DNA of 35,752 nucleotides from Candidatus Muiribacterium halophilum (GCA_023228995.1 JALOAD010000034.1:1-35752), one strand, 5' to 3'. Positions 22,410 through 29,327 are shown, counted from the first letter of the stretch. The notes: generated by a model from the sequence alone, not told the origin. Numbers and translations: made by a program.

Positions 22410-22420
22410 TTTAATATATA
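22410..22420 (+). promoter_or_regulatory. TTTAATATATA element before a likely small RNA
   Basis: Exact copy of the 11-base element. No protein gene follows for 270 nt; instead there are two hairpin terminators, so the element may drive a non-coding RNA. Confidence 0.5.
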
Positions 22421-22429
22421 ATAGTGTAT

Positions 22430-22513
22430 GATAAATGATTTTTTGTACGAACATAAGATAATTGCCGAAGACTAATAGAAGTTTATTCTATAAATGTGTT
22501 CGGCTTTTTTTTT
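22430..22513 (+). ncRNA. Candidate small RNA ending in a terminator hairpin
   Basis: Non-coding stretch between a TTTAATATATA element and a hairpin with T9. The end folds as GCCGAA (22464-22469) with TTCGGC (22499-22504) around an inner stem ATAGAA / TTCTAT. The 5' end is guessed from the element; the transcript would be about 80 nt. No known RNA family is recognised. Confidence 0.4.
22464..22513 (+). terminator. Hairpin terminator with nine T
   Basis: GCCGAA / TTCGGC outer stem, inner ATAGAA / TTCTAT stem, then TTTTTTTTT at 22505-22513. Confidence 0.75.
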
Positions 22514-22651
22514 GTTAATGAAAACAGTTAAGCAGAAAAGCGGCTCCAATAACCAATCGGTCACCTAGAGTGGGATGCTATCAGTTAAACTCTGGTTTAA
22601 AGTCATTAACAGGAGACAATAAACCCCAAACTAATACCATTGTTTGGGGTT
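22514..22651 (+). ncRNA. Second candidate non-coding RNA region
   Basis: 138 nt between two terminators without a credible ORF. A stem CCTAGAGT / ACTCTGG (about 22564-22571 and 22589-22596, one bulged T) and the repeated CAGTTAA (22525, 22582) hint at structure. It ends in a strong terminator at 22622-22651. Higher GC than its surroundings. It does not fit a tRNA. Confidence 0.35.
22622..22651 (+). terminator. Strong hairpin terminator
   Basis: Ten-base stem AACCCCAAAC / GTTTGGGGTT, 10-nt loop, followed by GTTTCTTTTTT. Confidence 0.85.
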
Positions 22652-22680
22652 GTTTCTTTTTTATTTTTCAATTAATTCCT

Positions 22681-22688
22681 TATATTTG
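22681..22688 (+). promoter_or_regulatory. Bacteroidota-type -7 box, start codon 4 nt downstream
   Basis: TATATTTG with a T-run at 22657-22662; the ATG at 22693 sits at the expected transcription start, so the mRNA may be leaderless. Confidence 0.5.
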
Positions 22689-22692
22689 TAAC

Positions 22693-23046
22693 ATGCGAGA
22701 TAAAAGAGTATTTATAAAATATGAAAATATTAGACAAACTTATTGGCTAAATGAACATGGCTGGCGTTTATGGAAACATAAATGGTTACCATATGAATTA
22801 GACAGTCACTATTGGTGGGTTGATAGTGTTTCGTTACTTTGGAATTATTATGATGAAGAAATGGATTATACAGGTAGAAGATATGTTGGTGAAGGTCCGA
22901 GATATGATTTAACCAACAAATCAACATTTTATGATAAAGTAAATAATGTAACATTATGTTTTGAGGATTTTGAGCCAATACAAAAATACGAAAGAAGAAA
23001 AAAATTAGAAAGGATCTTGAAAGATGAAGATAGTAAAGAGACTTAG
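22693..23046 (+). CDS. Aromatic-rich small protein with tag
   Basis: 117 residues from ATG 22693, probably leaderless. Rich in Trp and Tyr (LNEHGWRLWKHKWLPYEL, HYWWVDSVSLLWNYYDE). Ends YERRKKLERILKDEDSKET: the full tag plus an acidic tail. First gene of a dense run of tagged genes (22.7-28.0 kb). Function unknown. Confidence 0.75.
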   Translation: MRDKRVFIKYENIRQTYWLNEHGWRLWKHKWLPYELDSHYWWVDSVSLLWNYYDEEMDYTGRRYVGEGPRYDLTNKSTFYDKVNNVTLCFEDFEPIQKYERRKKLERILKDEDSKET

Positions 23047-23350
23047 AAGAAATAAAAAAACTTATAAATATATCAAAATTTACTTTGAGTATGATGGTAA
23101 TAAGTATTGTAAAGAAATAAAGGAAGATTTTATAACTAAAACAAAGAAAGTTACTTGGAAAACTCAAATAGTTGTAAAAAGATATTATAGCGAAACTCAT
23201 AAGAAAAAAGAATATGAATATAAAGAGTATAAAGAGATACCAACTAATGTAATGAGTAGATTACAAAATTTTTCAGAAAAGTTTGATAAAGCATATGAAC
23301 TTTATAAGTTTAATTTAAGAGAAAAGAAACTAAAAAGAATAACAAAATGA
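23024..23350 (+). CDS. Basic small protein with tag
   Basis: 108 residues, very rich in Lys and Tyr (YKYIKIYFEYDGNKYCKEIK, KRYYSETHKKKEYEYKEYKE), ending LREKKLKRITK. Its ATG lies in the tag codons of the previous gene (23-nt overlap) and its stop overlaps the next start (ATGA). Confidence 0.7.
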   Translation: MKIVKRLRRNKKTYKYIKIYFEYDGNKYCKEIKEDFITKTKKVTWKTQIVVKRYYSETHKKKEYEYKEYKEIPTNVMSRLQNFSEKFDKAYELYKFNLREKKLKRITK

Positions 23351-23979
23351 ATATAAAAGGTGTAAAAGTAAGAAAATCAACTGCTCTCGGCTTCAGAATG
23401 GCTATCGAAGGTGATAAAAACCTTAGAGGTGATCAAGTCGAAAGTAACTATGTTTCATTTGTAAAAATAAAAGATTGTCCCATTGTAGTTAAAGATGGAA
23501 AAGAATTTTATGATCCTAAATCAGAGGACGCTAAATCTATTCCAGTAACTCACGGTGGGACTTTTTATGCTTATGGTAAACCTAAACTAAAATTAAATCA
23601 GAAAAGACATGTCGGTGTTGAATATGGTTGGGATAAAAAGAAATATGGTGATTTAGCAGGATCTTACATTGTTGATAACAATTGGATTGAAACACCTTTC
23701 TATGCAGTTAAAGATGCTCAAGTTTATGTTGGTAATACTAAAAGGGCTATCGCACCAGCAGAATTGAAAAGAATACAAAGAGAAAAGAAAATTAAAAGAA
23801 TATTATATTCTGAAAACCAATGTGGTAAAGGTGGTCGTTATCCTACTAAGGAAAATCTTCTTTTAGCATTAATGGCTAATCCGAAAGATTATGGTCTACA
23901 ATTAGAAAACATGTATAATGAATTTATACAAAACGAAACAAGAGAAAATAAACTTAAAAGAATTCTAAAAGATGACTAA
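23347..23979 (+). CDS. Two-module protein with internal and terminal tags
   Basis: 210 residues. Module 1 (1-144) is beta-rich (SYIVDNNWIETPFYAVKDAQ); tag copy 1 is RIQREKKIKRILYSE at about 142-156. Module 2 (157-198) is short and helical (KENLLLALMANPKDYGLQLE), followed by tag copy 2, RENKLKRILKDD, at 199-210. This looks like two tagged genes fused head to tail. It overlaps both neighbours by 4-8 nt. Function unknown. Confidence 0.75.
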   Translation: MNIKGVKVRKSTALGFRMAIEGDKNLRGDQVESNYVSFVKIKDCPIVVKDGKEFYDPKSEDAKSIPVTHGGTFYAYGKPKLKLNQKRHVGVEYGWDKKKYGDLAGSYIVDNNWIETPFYAVKDAQVYVGNTKRAIAPAELKRIQREKKIKRILYSENQCGKGGRYPTKENLLLALMANPKDYGLQLENMYNEFIQNETRENKLKRILKDD

Positions 23980-24457
23980 AGACGACTATACAAGACGAGA
24001 AGAAGAAAGAATTAAAACTCTAACTTGGGGTTCAGTTCCAAGATGTTCTATGGAACATGAGACTGAATATGTTTGGTATAAAGACGAAATTGCTTGGACT
24101 TATGACTTCCATGATGGTAGAATTGAAATCAGTAGAATACAAATGACAGGCGAAAGATGGATGACTGAATGGAAAACTGGGAACAAACCAATTTATCAAT
24201 ATAAAATATTAGAACACACTAATGGAAAATTTATGGGCAATTATGGCATAACTCACAGTGATAGTTCAGAGATATTTGAAGATTTACAAGGTCTAAAAGA
24301 ATATATCTTTTCCAGACAAGAAAGGTATATTGAAAGACAAATGGAATACCTTAATGTAACCTTGAAAGAAAATAAAGAAATGATTTTAGAATTTACTAAA
24401 CAATTTGATGGCAACAGACCAGAAAAATTAGAAAGAATATTGAAAGATGAAAACTAA
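23972..24457 (+). CDS. Protein of unknown function with tag
   Basis: 161 residues, ending RPEKLERILKDEN. N-terminal half beta-rich with several Trp (YVWYKDEIAWTYDFHDGRIE); C-terminal half helical (LQGLKEYIFSRQERYIERQM). Overlaps both neighbours by 8-11 nt through the tag codons. Confidence 0.72.
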   Translation: MTKDDYTRREEERIKTLTWGSVPRCSMEHETEYVWYKDEIAWTYDFHDGRIEISRIQMTGERWMTEWKTGNKPIYQYKILEHTNGKFMGNYGITHSDSSEIFEDLQGLKEYIFSRQERYIERQMEYLNVTLKENKEMILEFTKQFDGNRPEKLERILKDEN

Positions 24458-24725
24458 CTTATGTAGAATGATGGATAGACTGAAGAAGGTTGGTGTTGAT
24501 TTAGAATTAGCAGGTAATTATCCTTGGGTCTATATAAATAAAATAAACGGCAAATATGTAAAAGAAAATTTCCAATCAGACCACGGATTTGTTCTTTGTT
24601 TTTCACCAAAAACAACAAATGGTGATTATAGTTTTGCCTATGGTTTTACAGATGCCTTTAATTTAATAAGAAAATACACAAAAGAAAGACAACATAAATT
24701 AGAAAGGATATTGAAAGATGATTAA
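24447..24725 (+). CDS. Small protein with tag
   Basis: 92 residues. YPWVYINKINGKYVKENF and a FVLCFSPKTTNGDYSFAYGF segment suggest a small beta domain; a helix ends ERQHKLERILKDD. The next gene starts within the last tag codons. Not recognised. Confidence 0.72.
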   Translation: MKTNLCRMMDRLKKVGVDLELAGNYPWVYINKINGKYVKENFQSDHGFVLCFSPKTTNGDYSFAYGFTDAFNLIRKYTKERQHKLERILKDD

Positions 24726-25002
24726 TGGATATAGTTTAGAATATGATGATAGAGTAAAAATAGAAGATAGATTATTAGAATATCTTCATAAAAATCCTGA
24801 AACAGTCATAGAGAATCTGAAAAATTCTTTTATGAATGTTCCTGATTACTCTATAGTTAGAGTCGAAAATGTTTATTTAGAACGAGATAATCTATATGAA
24901 TGTCACGTTAAATGGCATAAAGATTTAATGTGTGCTATATCCGTTTTACCTATACCCGAAGGATTTTTAAGACAAATGAAATTAGAAAGGATATTAAAAT
25001 AA
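24718..25002 (+). CDS. Small protein with tag
   Basis: 94 residues. Helical start (VKIEDRLLEYLHKNPETVIE), then strands (YSIVRVENVYLERDNLYECH) and ends LRQMKLERILK. Stop and next start overlap as TAATG. Not recognised. Confidence 0.7.
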   Translation: MINGYSLEYDDRVKIEDRLLEYLHKNPETVIENLKNSFMNVPDYSIVRVENVYLERDNLYECHVKWHKDLMCAISVLPIPEGFLRQMKLERILK

Positions 25003-25322
25003 TGGAAAAGAAAGTAGGTTATAATTATTTAGTCAGACACAATGATAAAATTCTTGAAATAAAGATACATAGATTAACTAAAAAAGAATATGCTTTAGTT
25101 GAAATATTTTCACCAGACCTAAAAACATCTGAAATGAAATGGATGGGTAGGTTTGATTTATTAACAGATAGTAGCTATGCCAATGATAAAAGATATACTA
25201 TTGTTGAAGAATTGGATCCAAAAGATCCTTATTACAGACAACGTAAATTAGAAAGAATTCTTAAATTGGCTGATGAAGAGAAATTAGAAAAATTGTTGAA
25301 CTTATTAGAAGAAACAAAATAA
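25002..25322 (+). CDS. Small protein with tag and extended helix
   Basis: 106 residues from ATG 25002. Beta-type body (YNYLVRHNDKILEIKIHRL, EYALVEIFSPD), then YYRQRKLERILKLADEEKLE and KLLNLLEETK: here the tag is followed by 17 further residues of amphipathic helix, so it does not have to be at the very end. TAATG overlaps on both sides. Confidence 0.72.
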   Translation: MEKKVGYNYLVRHNDKILEIKIHRLTKKEYALVEIFSPDLKTSEMKWMGRFDLLTDSSYANDKRYTIVEELDPKDPYYRQRKLERILKLADEEKLEKLLNLLEETK

Positions 25323-26179
25323 TGTACTGGGAACCTCAATTACAAATGATGTGTCCACTTTGTAAAACAAATGTGGAAGTTGATAAAGAAGAAGAAACAT
25401 TCAGATATGAAGATGTCTGTGGTTCTACTGTAGGTTCTTGGAAACACATTTGCCCTAATAAAGATTGTATATTACACAAGAAAAAATCATTCTGGAATGA
25501 CCACGGTGATTTTTATTCAGGTGATTTAGGATTTAAGAAAGCAAGAAAATTATTTCCAGATGATAAGTATGCCGCACTAAACTCAATGGCAAAAAGACAT
25601 GAAGTTGAAATTTACGGCAAAGGCTTGAAAAGAAAAATCTATCTTTCTGAATGGTGGACACTAAAAATACTAAAACCTATGATTGAGTTTAAGTATAAAG
25701 GTGATGATATGGGTAATGTTCTTGGTAGAACTTGGAAACTCAGATGGTTATATAAGTCTGGTAATCAAGATTACTATGGAACATATTACACATCACCAAT
25801 TGTTCATTTATACCGTATGCTTAAACATACAAGAAGAGATATTAAAAGATATAAAAAACGAAAATCTCTATACGATTTACAAGAAATATGGAGATGGTTT
25901 GATATGGGTGTTAAAACTGGCTGGGATAGAAAACTTTATAGGTGGTATTTCAATACATTCCATAAGAAAATATTAAATTATTCTAAAAATTTTGTTGATT
26001 TTATAGAACATGTTAGAAGAAATAAACACAACATAGATGAAAATTTTGTGAGATTTTGGGACGGTAAGTTACCTTATGATTTTTCTGTTAATGATTACTT
26101 ACTCAAAGAGAAATGTAAAGGTTCTTATATGGACAATTTAATAAGACAAAGAAAATTAGAAAGAATTATAAATGACTGA
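25322..26179 (+). CDS. Zinc-ribbon protein with tag
   Basis: 285 residues, the largest tagged protein. An N-terminal zinc ribbon has C11-x2-C14 (MMCPLCKTN) and C44-x4-C49 (HICPNKDC), plus C33. The remainder is basic, with many Trp and Tyr (WWTLKILKPMIEFKYKGDD, TRRDIKRYKKRKSLYDLQEI). It ends LIRQRKLERIIND. The zinc ribbon and basic body suggest nucleic-acid binding. The following (broken) gene starts within its tag codons. Confidence 0.75.
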   Translation: MYWEPQLQMMCPLCKTNVEVDKEEETFRYEDVCGSTVGSWKHICPNKDCILHKKKSFWNDHGDFYSGDLGFKKARKLFPDDKYAALNSMAKRHEVEIYGKGLKRKIYLSEWWTLKILKPMIEFKYKGDDMGNVLGRTWKLRWLYKSGNQDYYGTYYTSPIVHLYRMLKHTRRDIKRYKKRKSLYDLQEIWRWFDMGVKTGWDRKLYRWYFNTFHKKILNYSKNFVDFIEHVRRNKHNIDENFVRFWDGKLPYDFSVNDYLLKEKCKGSYMDNLIRQRKLERIIND

Positions 26180-26366
26180 TAAAGAACTATATAAGATGAT
26201 TATTGAAAAAGATGGTGTATGATCTCATCTTTGGTGTAAAGAATGTGGATTTAATTCTAATTCTCTTTGTAGATTACATGAGCAAATATATGATAATTTG
26301 TTCATATGGGACTATGGTTTAACATCAGATATTAAAAAGGATTGCACCGATATGAAATTTCTTGTT

Positions 26367-26588
26367 TAATTGACTGTTGAAACAAGACAATGCACTAAAA
26401 AGCGTTGGATTTTCGCCCGTTCTGTACATCACGCCTTTGTCTATTGCCGTAAGCCATTGAGAGTTGCGGTAATGCCTTTGCAAAAAATAAGATATTCCGT
26501 TTTCGTTGAGCCACGCACCAAAATACAACGCACCTGACGGAAGTTGTTGTAGTAAAGAGTTTATTTTTGTCTGTCCTGTTGTATTCAT
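26367..26588 (-). pseudogene. N-terminal fragment of an AbiEi-family antitoxin
   Basis: Minus strand, about 74 codons of recognisable sequence. TKINSLLQQLPSGALYF, AWLNENGISYFLQRHYRNSQ, WLTAIDKGVMYRTGEN and LFSALSCFNSQL match the winged-helix N-terminal domain of type IV AbiEi antitoxins of Bacteroidota (as I recall that family). After NSQL the frame runs into phage sequence, where the family would continue; the C-terminal domain and the AbiEii toxin are absent. GC content is clearly higher than the flanks. A host-type promoter precedes it (TAATTTTG, minus strand 26593-26600). It is therefore a piece of bacterial chromosome. Confidence 0.78.
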
Positions 26589-26592
26589 ACTG

Positions 26593-26619
26593 CAAAATTA
26601 CAAAAAAAAATAAACTCAA
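26593..26619 (-). promoter_or_regulatory. Bacteroidota-type promoter of the abiEi fragment
   Basis: On the minus strand TTG at 26617-26619 and TAATTTTG at 26593-26600, with the ATG 4 nt further on. It came with the inserted fragment. Confidence 0.45.
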
Positions 26620-26694
26620 CAGAATTTATCTTTATTGTAAAAAGAAATTGAAAGAAATACAAATTGAAGAACGAGAAGATAAACTAAAAAGAAT

Positions 26695-26910
26695 ATGTGG
26701 TTAAAATGTACATACACAGATTTCTACCAAAACAACTTGAAAATAACAAAAGGTAAGTATTACAAAGTTATATCGAAAGATAAGACAGAAAATAATTTAT
26801 ATTGGATAGTTGATGATAATGGAGAAACTCATAGATACTCTATTGATTTCTTCAAGGTAGTTGATAAAAACGAAATTAGAGAAAAGAAACTTAAAAGAAT
26901 TATAAAATGA
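26695..26910 (+). CDS. Small SH3-like protein with tag
   Basis: 71 residues. WLKCTYTDFYQNNLKITKGK, YYKVISKDKTEN and YWIVDDNGETHRYSIDFFKV have the spacing of a five-stranded SH3-like barrel known from many small phage proteins; the end is IREKKLKRIIK. Similar layout at 33673 and in residues 1-70 of the protein at 19546. The start lies inside the 3' remnant of the broken gene. ATGA overlap with the next gene. Confidence 0.73.
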   Translation: MWLKCTYTDFYQNNLKITKGKYYKVISKDKTENNLYWIVDDNGETHRYSIDFFKVVDKNEIREKKLKRIIK

Positions 26911-27353
26911 AAAAGAAAGTAACTTATTATTCACCTGGTACTTTTGTAGCAGAAATGACACAAAGAGAAATTCGTGGTAAAGATAAAGAAGAAATCATAA
27001 GAAATGCAACCATTGAAGGACAAAAAATTATAGAGAGATATAATGCTACACCTTATGGTTTCAGAATAGAAGGAGAAAGTATCACATACTATCTACCACA
27101 CACAAGAATTGAATTACTAAAAGAAATCAAGGATAGAAATGATCCTAAGGATAGAATATTGATTTCTAATATGGAATGCAATAATTGGAATGCCGTTGTT
27201 GTTACAACTGAAGGTTGGAAAACCACACAACCATTAGATGAAGAAGATTGTATTGTTGATGCTTTTGGTAACATAATCCTTAGAGGATTTGAGGCTGATA
27301 TTAATATTGTTAGAGAAAGAAAGTTAGAAAGAATATTGAAAAATGCAGATTAG
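26907..27353 (+). CDS. Protein of unknown function with tag
   Basis: 148 residues ending VRERKLERILKNAD. Mixed alpha/beta (KEEIIRNATIEGQKIIERYN, ESITYYLPHTRIELLKEIKD, WNAVVVTTEGWK). Overlaps by 4 nt upstream and 11 nt downstream, the latter within the tag codons. Not recognised. Confidence 0.72.
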   Translation: MKKKVTYYSPGTFVAEMTQREIRGKDKEEIIRNATIEGQKIIERYNATPYGFRIEGESITYYLPHTRIELLKEIKDRNDPKDRILISNMECNNWNAVVVTTEGWKTTQPLDEEDCIVDAFGNIILRGFEADINIVRERKLERILKNAD

Positions 27354-27624
27354 AAACTATCTCATAAAAACTGATAATCCTAGAAAAGTAATGGATTATC
27401 TTAAATCAATTAATGAACCCATCTATAAAAACTGGTACAAGTATATTTCTATTCTCAATGATCTTCAAGACAGTAACCAAATATTAATCGGTTATTTAGA
27501 TGATGAAGATCAAGAATGGGATTGGGATGGAGATAGTTACTGGTATAAAACATACCCAAACAGAATAGTTATTTCTTTTAATGAATTATTAAGAGAAGAA
27601 AAATTAAAAAGAATATTGAAATGA
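27343..27624 (+). CDS. Small acidic protein with tag
   Basis: 93 residues. Helical N-terminal half (YKNWYKYISILNDLQDSNQI), an acidic Trp-rich loop (DDEDQEWDWDGDSYW) and the end LLREEKLKRILK. ATGA overlap with the next gene. Not recognised. Confidence 0.72.
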   Translation: MQIRNYLIKTDNPRKVMDYLKSINEPIYKNWYKYISILNDLQDSNQILIGYLDDEDQEWDWDGDSYWYKTYPNRIVISFNELLREEKLKRILK

Positions 27625-28049
27625 ATAGTTGGTTTGAAAATGAATACGATGAAGATGCATATTTTAAAAATCATATGCAATGGTTAGACCATATGAGACA
27701 AATCGAAAAGAAACCTGACGAGAATGGTAAAGTTGTTTTGACAAATTTTGACAACGATAAAATAGAAATTTATAGAAAATCTATAAAACTCTATGAAAGT
27801 GTTGATTATGAAAAAAGTCAAGAATGTCAATTTGAGATAAAAGAAAATGTCGCACATGACGTTTATGGTAAAACTATAAACAAAGAAGATGATCCTTCTC
27901 ATTCATCTTTATGGCATAAACCTGGTGGTAAATTTGGTGCTGACAGAGGTGATTTTTGGCAAGTTTATGATGAAGTGTTAGCTAAATATGAAAAAGATTA
28001 TTTAAGACAAGAAAAACTCAAAAGAATTTTATTTGATAAAAATAATTAG
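27621..28049 (+). CDS. Protein of unknown function with tag
   Basis: 142 residues. Starts MNSWFENEYDEDAYFKNHMQ; the body contains VVLTNFDNDKIEIYRKSIKL and GGKFGADRGDFWQVYDEVLA, and it ends LRQEKLKRILFDKNN. Last gene of this tagged run; the promoter box of the denV gene directly follows its stop. Confidence 0.72.
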   Translation: MNSWFENEYDEDAYFKNHMQWLDHMRQIEKKPDENGKVVLTNFDNDKIEIYRKSIKLYESVDYEKSQECQFEIKENVAHDVYGKTINKEDDPSHSSLWHKPGGKFGADRGDFWQVYDEVLAKYEKDYLRQEKLKRILFDKNN

Positions 28050-28057
28050 TATATTTG
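28050..28057 (+). promoter_or_regulatory. Bacteroidota-type -7 box, start codon 4 nt downstream
   Basis: TATATTTG immediately after the previous stop, ATG at 28062. Third case with a -7 box 4 nt before the start codon; probably a leaderless mRNA. Confidence 0.5.
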
Positions 28058-28061
28058 CGTT

Positions 28062-28424
28062 ATGACTAGAATTAATGTAGCAATTTTACCAAAAGAACTT
28101 AGTGATAAGCATCTTATTGCTGAGCATAGGGAAATTAAACGAATACCTAACTGTGTTGCCAAAGGTCGGTTTTCTCTCAAAGACCAACCTACACAATTTA
28201 AGTTAGGTACTGGTCATGTTAAATTTTTCTACGATAAATTATTATATCTTAAAAATAGATATGAAAGTTTATATCAAGAATGTGTGAATAGAGGGTTCAA
28301 TGTAACTTACTATGGTGATGCTTGGGACGAAATACCAGTAGAATTGATGAACGATTATAATGAAACGAAGAGAGATAGAGAAATTTTATTACAAAGAATA
28401 AAAGAGAAAAATGAAAGAACATAA
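28062..28424 (+). CDS. denV: Pyrimidine-dimer DNA glycosylase (T4 endonuclease V type), C-terminally short
   Basis: 120 residues. MTRINVAILPKELSDKHLIA then EHREIKRIPN aligns with T4 DenV (MTRINLTLVSELADQHLMAE...). Visible key residues: Thr2 (Schiff-base nucleophile), H17, R23, E24 (catalytic Glu) and R27, then LGTGHVKFFYDKLLYLKNRY. The enzyme removes UV-induced pyrimidine dimers and cuts the abasic site. T4 DenV has 138 residues and ends in a WYKYYGK segment that helps bind the damaged DNA. Here the protein ends at ...KNERT, just where that segment should begin. Either this branch does without it or the gene lost its end at the joint with the next gene (14-nt overlap). Confidence 0.9.
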   Translation: MTRINVAILPKELSDKHLIAEHREIKRIPNCVAKGRFSLKDQPTQFKLGTGHVKFFYDKLLYLKNRYESLYQECVNRGFNVTYYGDAWDEIPVELMNDYNETKRDREILLQRIKEKNERT

Positions 28425-28845
28425 TTATTTCGATTACGATATACCTAGAGACTACTATCCATTGAAATTGGATGAAGCAGTCTATACAAAAGATGCACTC
28501 TTTATCAAAGATAAATATTATCAACCAATGGAACCTGTAATGCTAGATGTTGTGACTGTTTCAGCCGTTAATCTAAATGGATTACGCAGACCAGCCAACT
28601 ATACTGAAATTATGAGAGACAAAATACTTCTTATGATGTCGTTAGCTAAAAGGAATAATTGTGATAATATTATTCTTGGTGCTTGGGGTTGTGGTGTTTA
28701 CAAAAACGATCCTGAAGAAGTCGCTAATCTATTTAAGGAATGGGCGATAGTTGATTTTGATAACATAGTATATGCAGTTATAAATGACCACAATTCAGTA
28801 GATAATAATTATAAAATTTTTAAGACAATATTAGATGAACGATAG
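28411..28845 (+). CDS. PARG-like/TIGR02452 macrodomain protein, C-terminal part only
   Basis: 144 residues. YPLKLDEAVYTKDALFIKD, LDVVTVSAVNLNGLR, MRDKILLMMSLAKRNNCDNI and ILGAWGCGVYKNDPEEVANL match the C-terminal half of microbial PARG-like proteins (TIGR02452 family), which remove ADP-ribose. The N-terminal half with the GGG...QEE catalytic loop is missing, so hydrolase activity is doubtful. The gene starts within the end of denV. Phage ADP-ribose hydrolases are known to counter ADP-ribosylating defences; this truncated copy might only bind ADP-ribose. Confidence 0.72.
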   Translation: MKEHNYFDYDIPRDYYPLKLDEAVYTKDALFIKDKYYQPMEPVMLDVVTVSAVNLNGLRRPANYTEIMRDKILLMMSLAKRNNCDNIILGAWGCGVYKNDPEEVANLFKEWAIVDFDNIVYAVINDHNSVDNNYKIFKTILDER

Positions 28846-29266
28846 AATATATGCAAATGTTGATTCTGAAAGACTTCAGAATTTTTTAGATAAAGTAAGA
28901 ATCACATTAACAGAGAAGAAAGAATCAGAAAAATTTCATTTTAGTCGCCATTCAACATATTTTGGTTTAGATATAAAGATAATGTATAAAAAACCAATGA
29001 TTAATGGTGATAAACTTTTAATGAGAATTGAAACAAATCTTAAAGAAAATAGGGTTTCTTTGTATAAAGAAGATTATCATATAGCAACCTTATATAAAAA
29101 TAACACGCAAGCGACTGCTGATTTTATTACATTCATAAAAAGAGAATGTAGAGAGATAGAGAAGATGTTAGATGAATTCATTAAAGAATTGGATGATATA
29201 AACAAAGAAGAAAAGGTACCTGAACCAAAAGTAAAAGTTAAAAAGAAGTTTTTTTGGAATAAATAA
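28835..29266 (+). CDS. Protein of unknown function
   Basis: 143 residues. Helix (DSERLQNFLDKVRITLTEKK), strands (YFGLDIKIMYKKPMING, NRVSLYKEDYHIATLY), a long C-terminal helix (FIKRECREIEKMLDEFIKEL) and a basic tail with PEPKVKVKKKFFWNK. No tag. Overlaps the PARG-like gene by 11 nt. Not recognised. Confidence 0.68.
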   Translation: MNDRIYANVDSERLQNFLDKVRITLTEKKESEKFHFSRHSTYFGLDIKIMYKKPMINGDKLLMRIETNLKENRVSLYKEDYHIATLYKNNTQATADFITFIKRECREIEKMLDEFIKELDDINKEEKVPEPKVKVKKKFFWNK

Positions 29267-29289
29267 TTTTATTCTAAAGAAATTTTCCT

Positions 29290-29297
29290 TATATTTG
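29290..29297 (+). promoter_or_regulatory. Bacteroidota-type -7 box
   Basis: TATATTTG, 30 nt before the ATG at 29328. Confidence 0.5.
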
Positions 29298-29327
29298 TAG
29301 ATAGTATAAATTTTAAAAACTTAAACA

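Larger units (their letters stand above)
26175..26704 (+). pseudogene. Tagged zinc-finger-like gene split by an inserted abiEi fragment
   Basis: The 5' part (26175-26366) reads MTDKELYKMIIEKDGV, an in-frame TGA (26223-26225), then SHLWCKECGFNSNSLCRLHE and on to DCTDMKFLV. Phage sequence then stops at about 26366, and 26367 to about 26620 is a foreign fragment on the other strand. The 3' part (to 26704) reads RIYLYCKKKLKEIQIEERED and KLKRICG, the typical tag. So one small Cys-containing tagged gene has been broken twice: by a nonsense codon and by a 250-bp insertion. Misassembly is possible for the insertion. Confidence 0.7.

Noticed and set aside
22540-22625. Possible tRNA or known riboswitch in the non-coding island
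   Set aside because: A GGTTTAAAG stretch and a short stem are suggestive, but no 7-bp acceptor stem, anticodon arm or T-loop can be arranged, and no conserved core of a riboswitch I know is present.
5472-26588. A complete AbiE-type toxin-antitoxin pair formed by the nucleotidyltransferase at 5472 and the AbiEi fragment at 26.4 kb
   Set aside because: The two are 21 kb apart, the antitoxin is only an N-terminal fragment, and the nucleotidyltransferase shows only the general GS...DxD signature.
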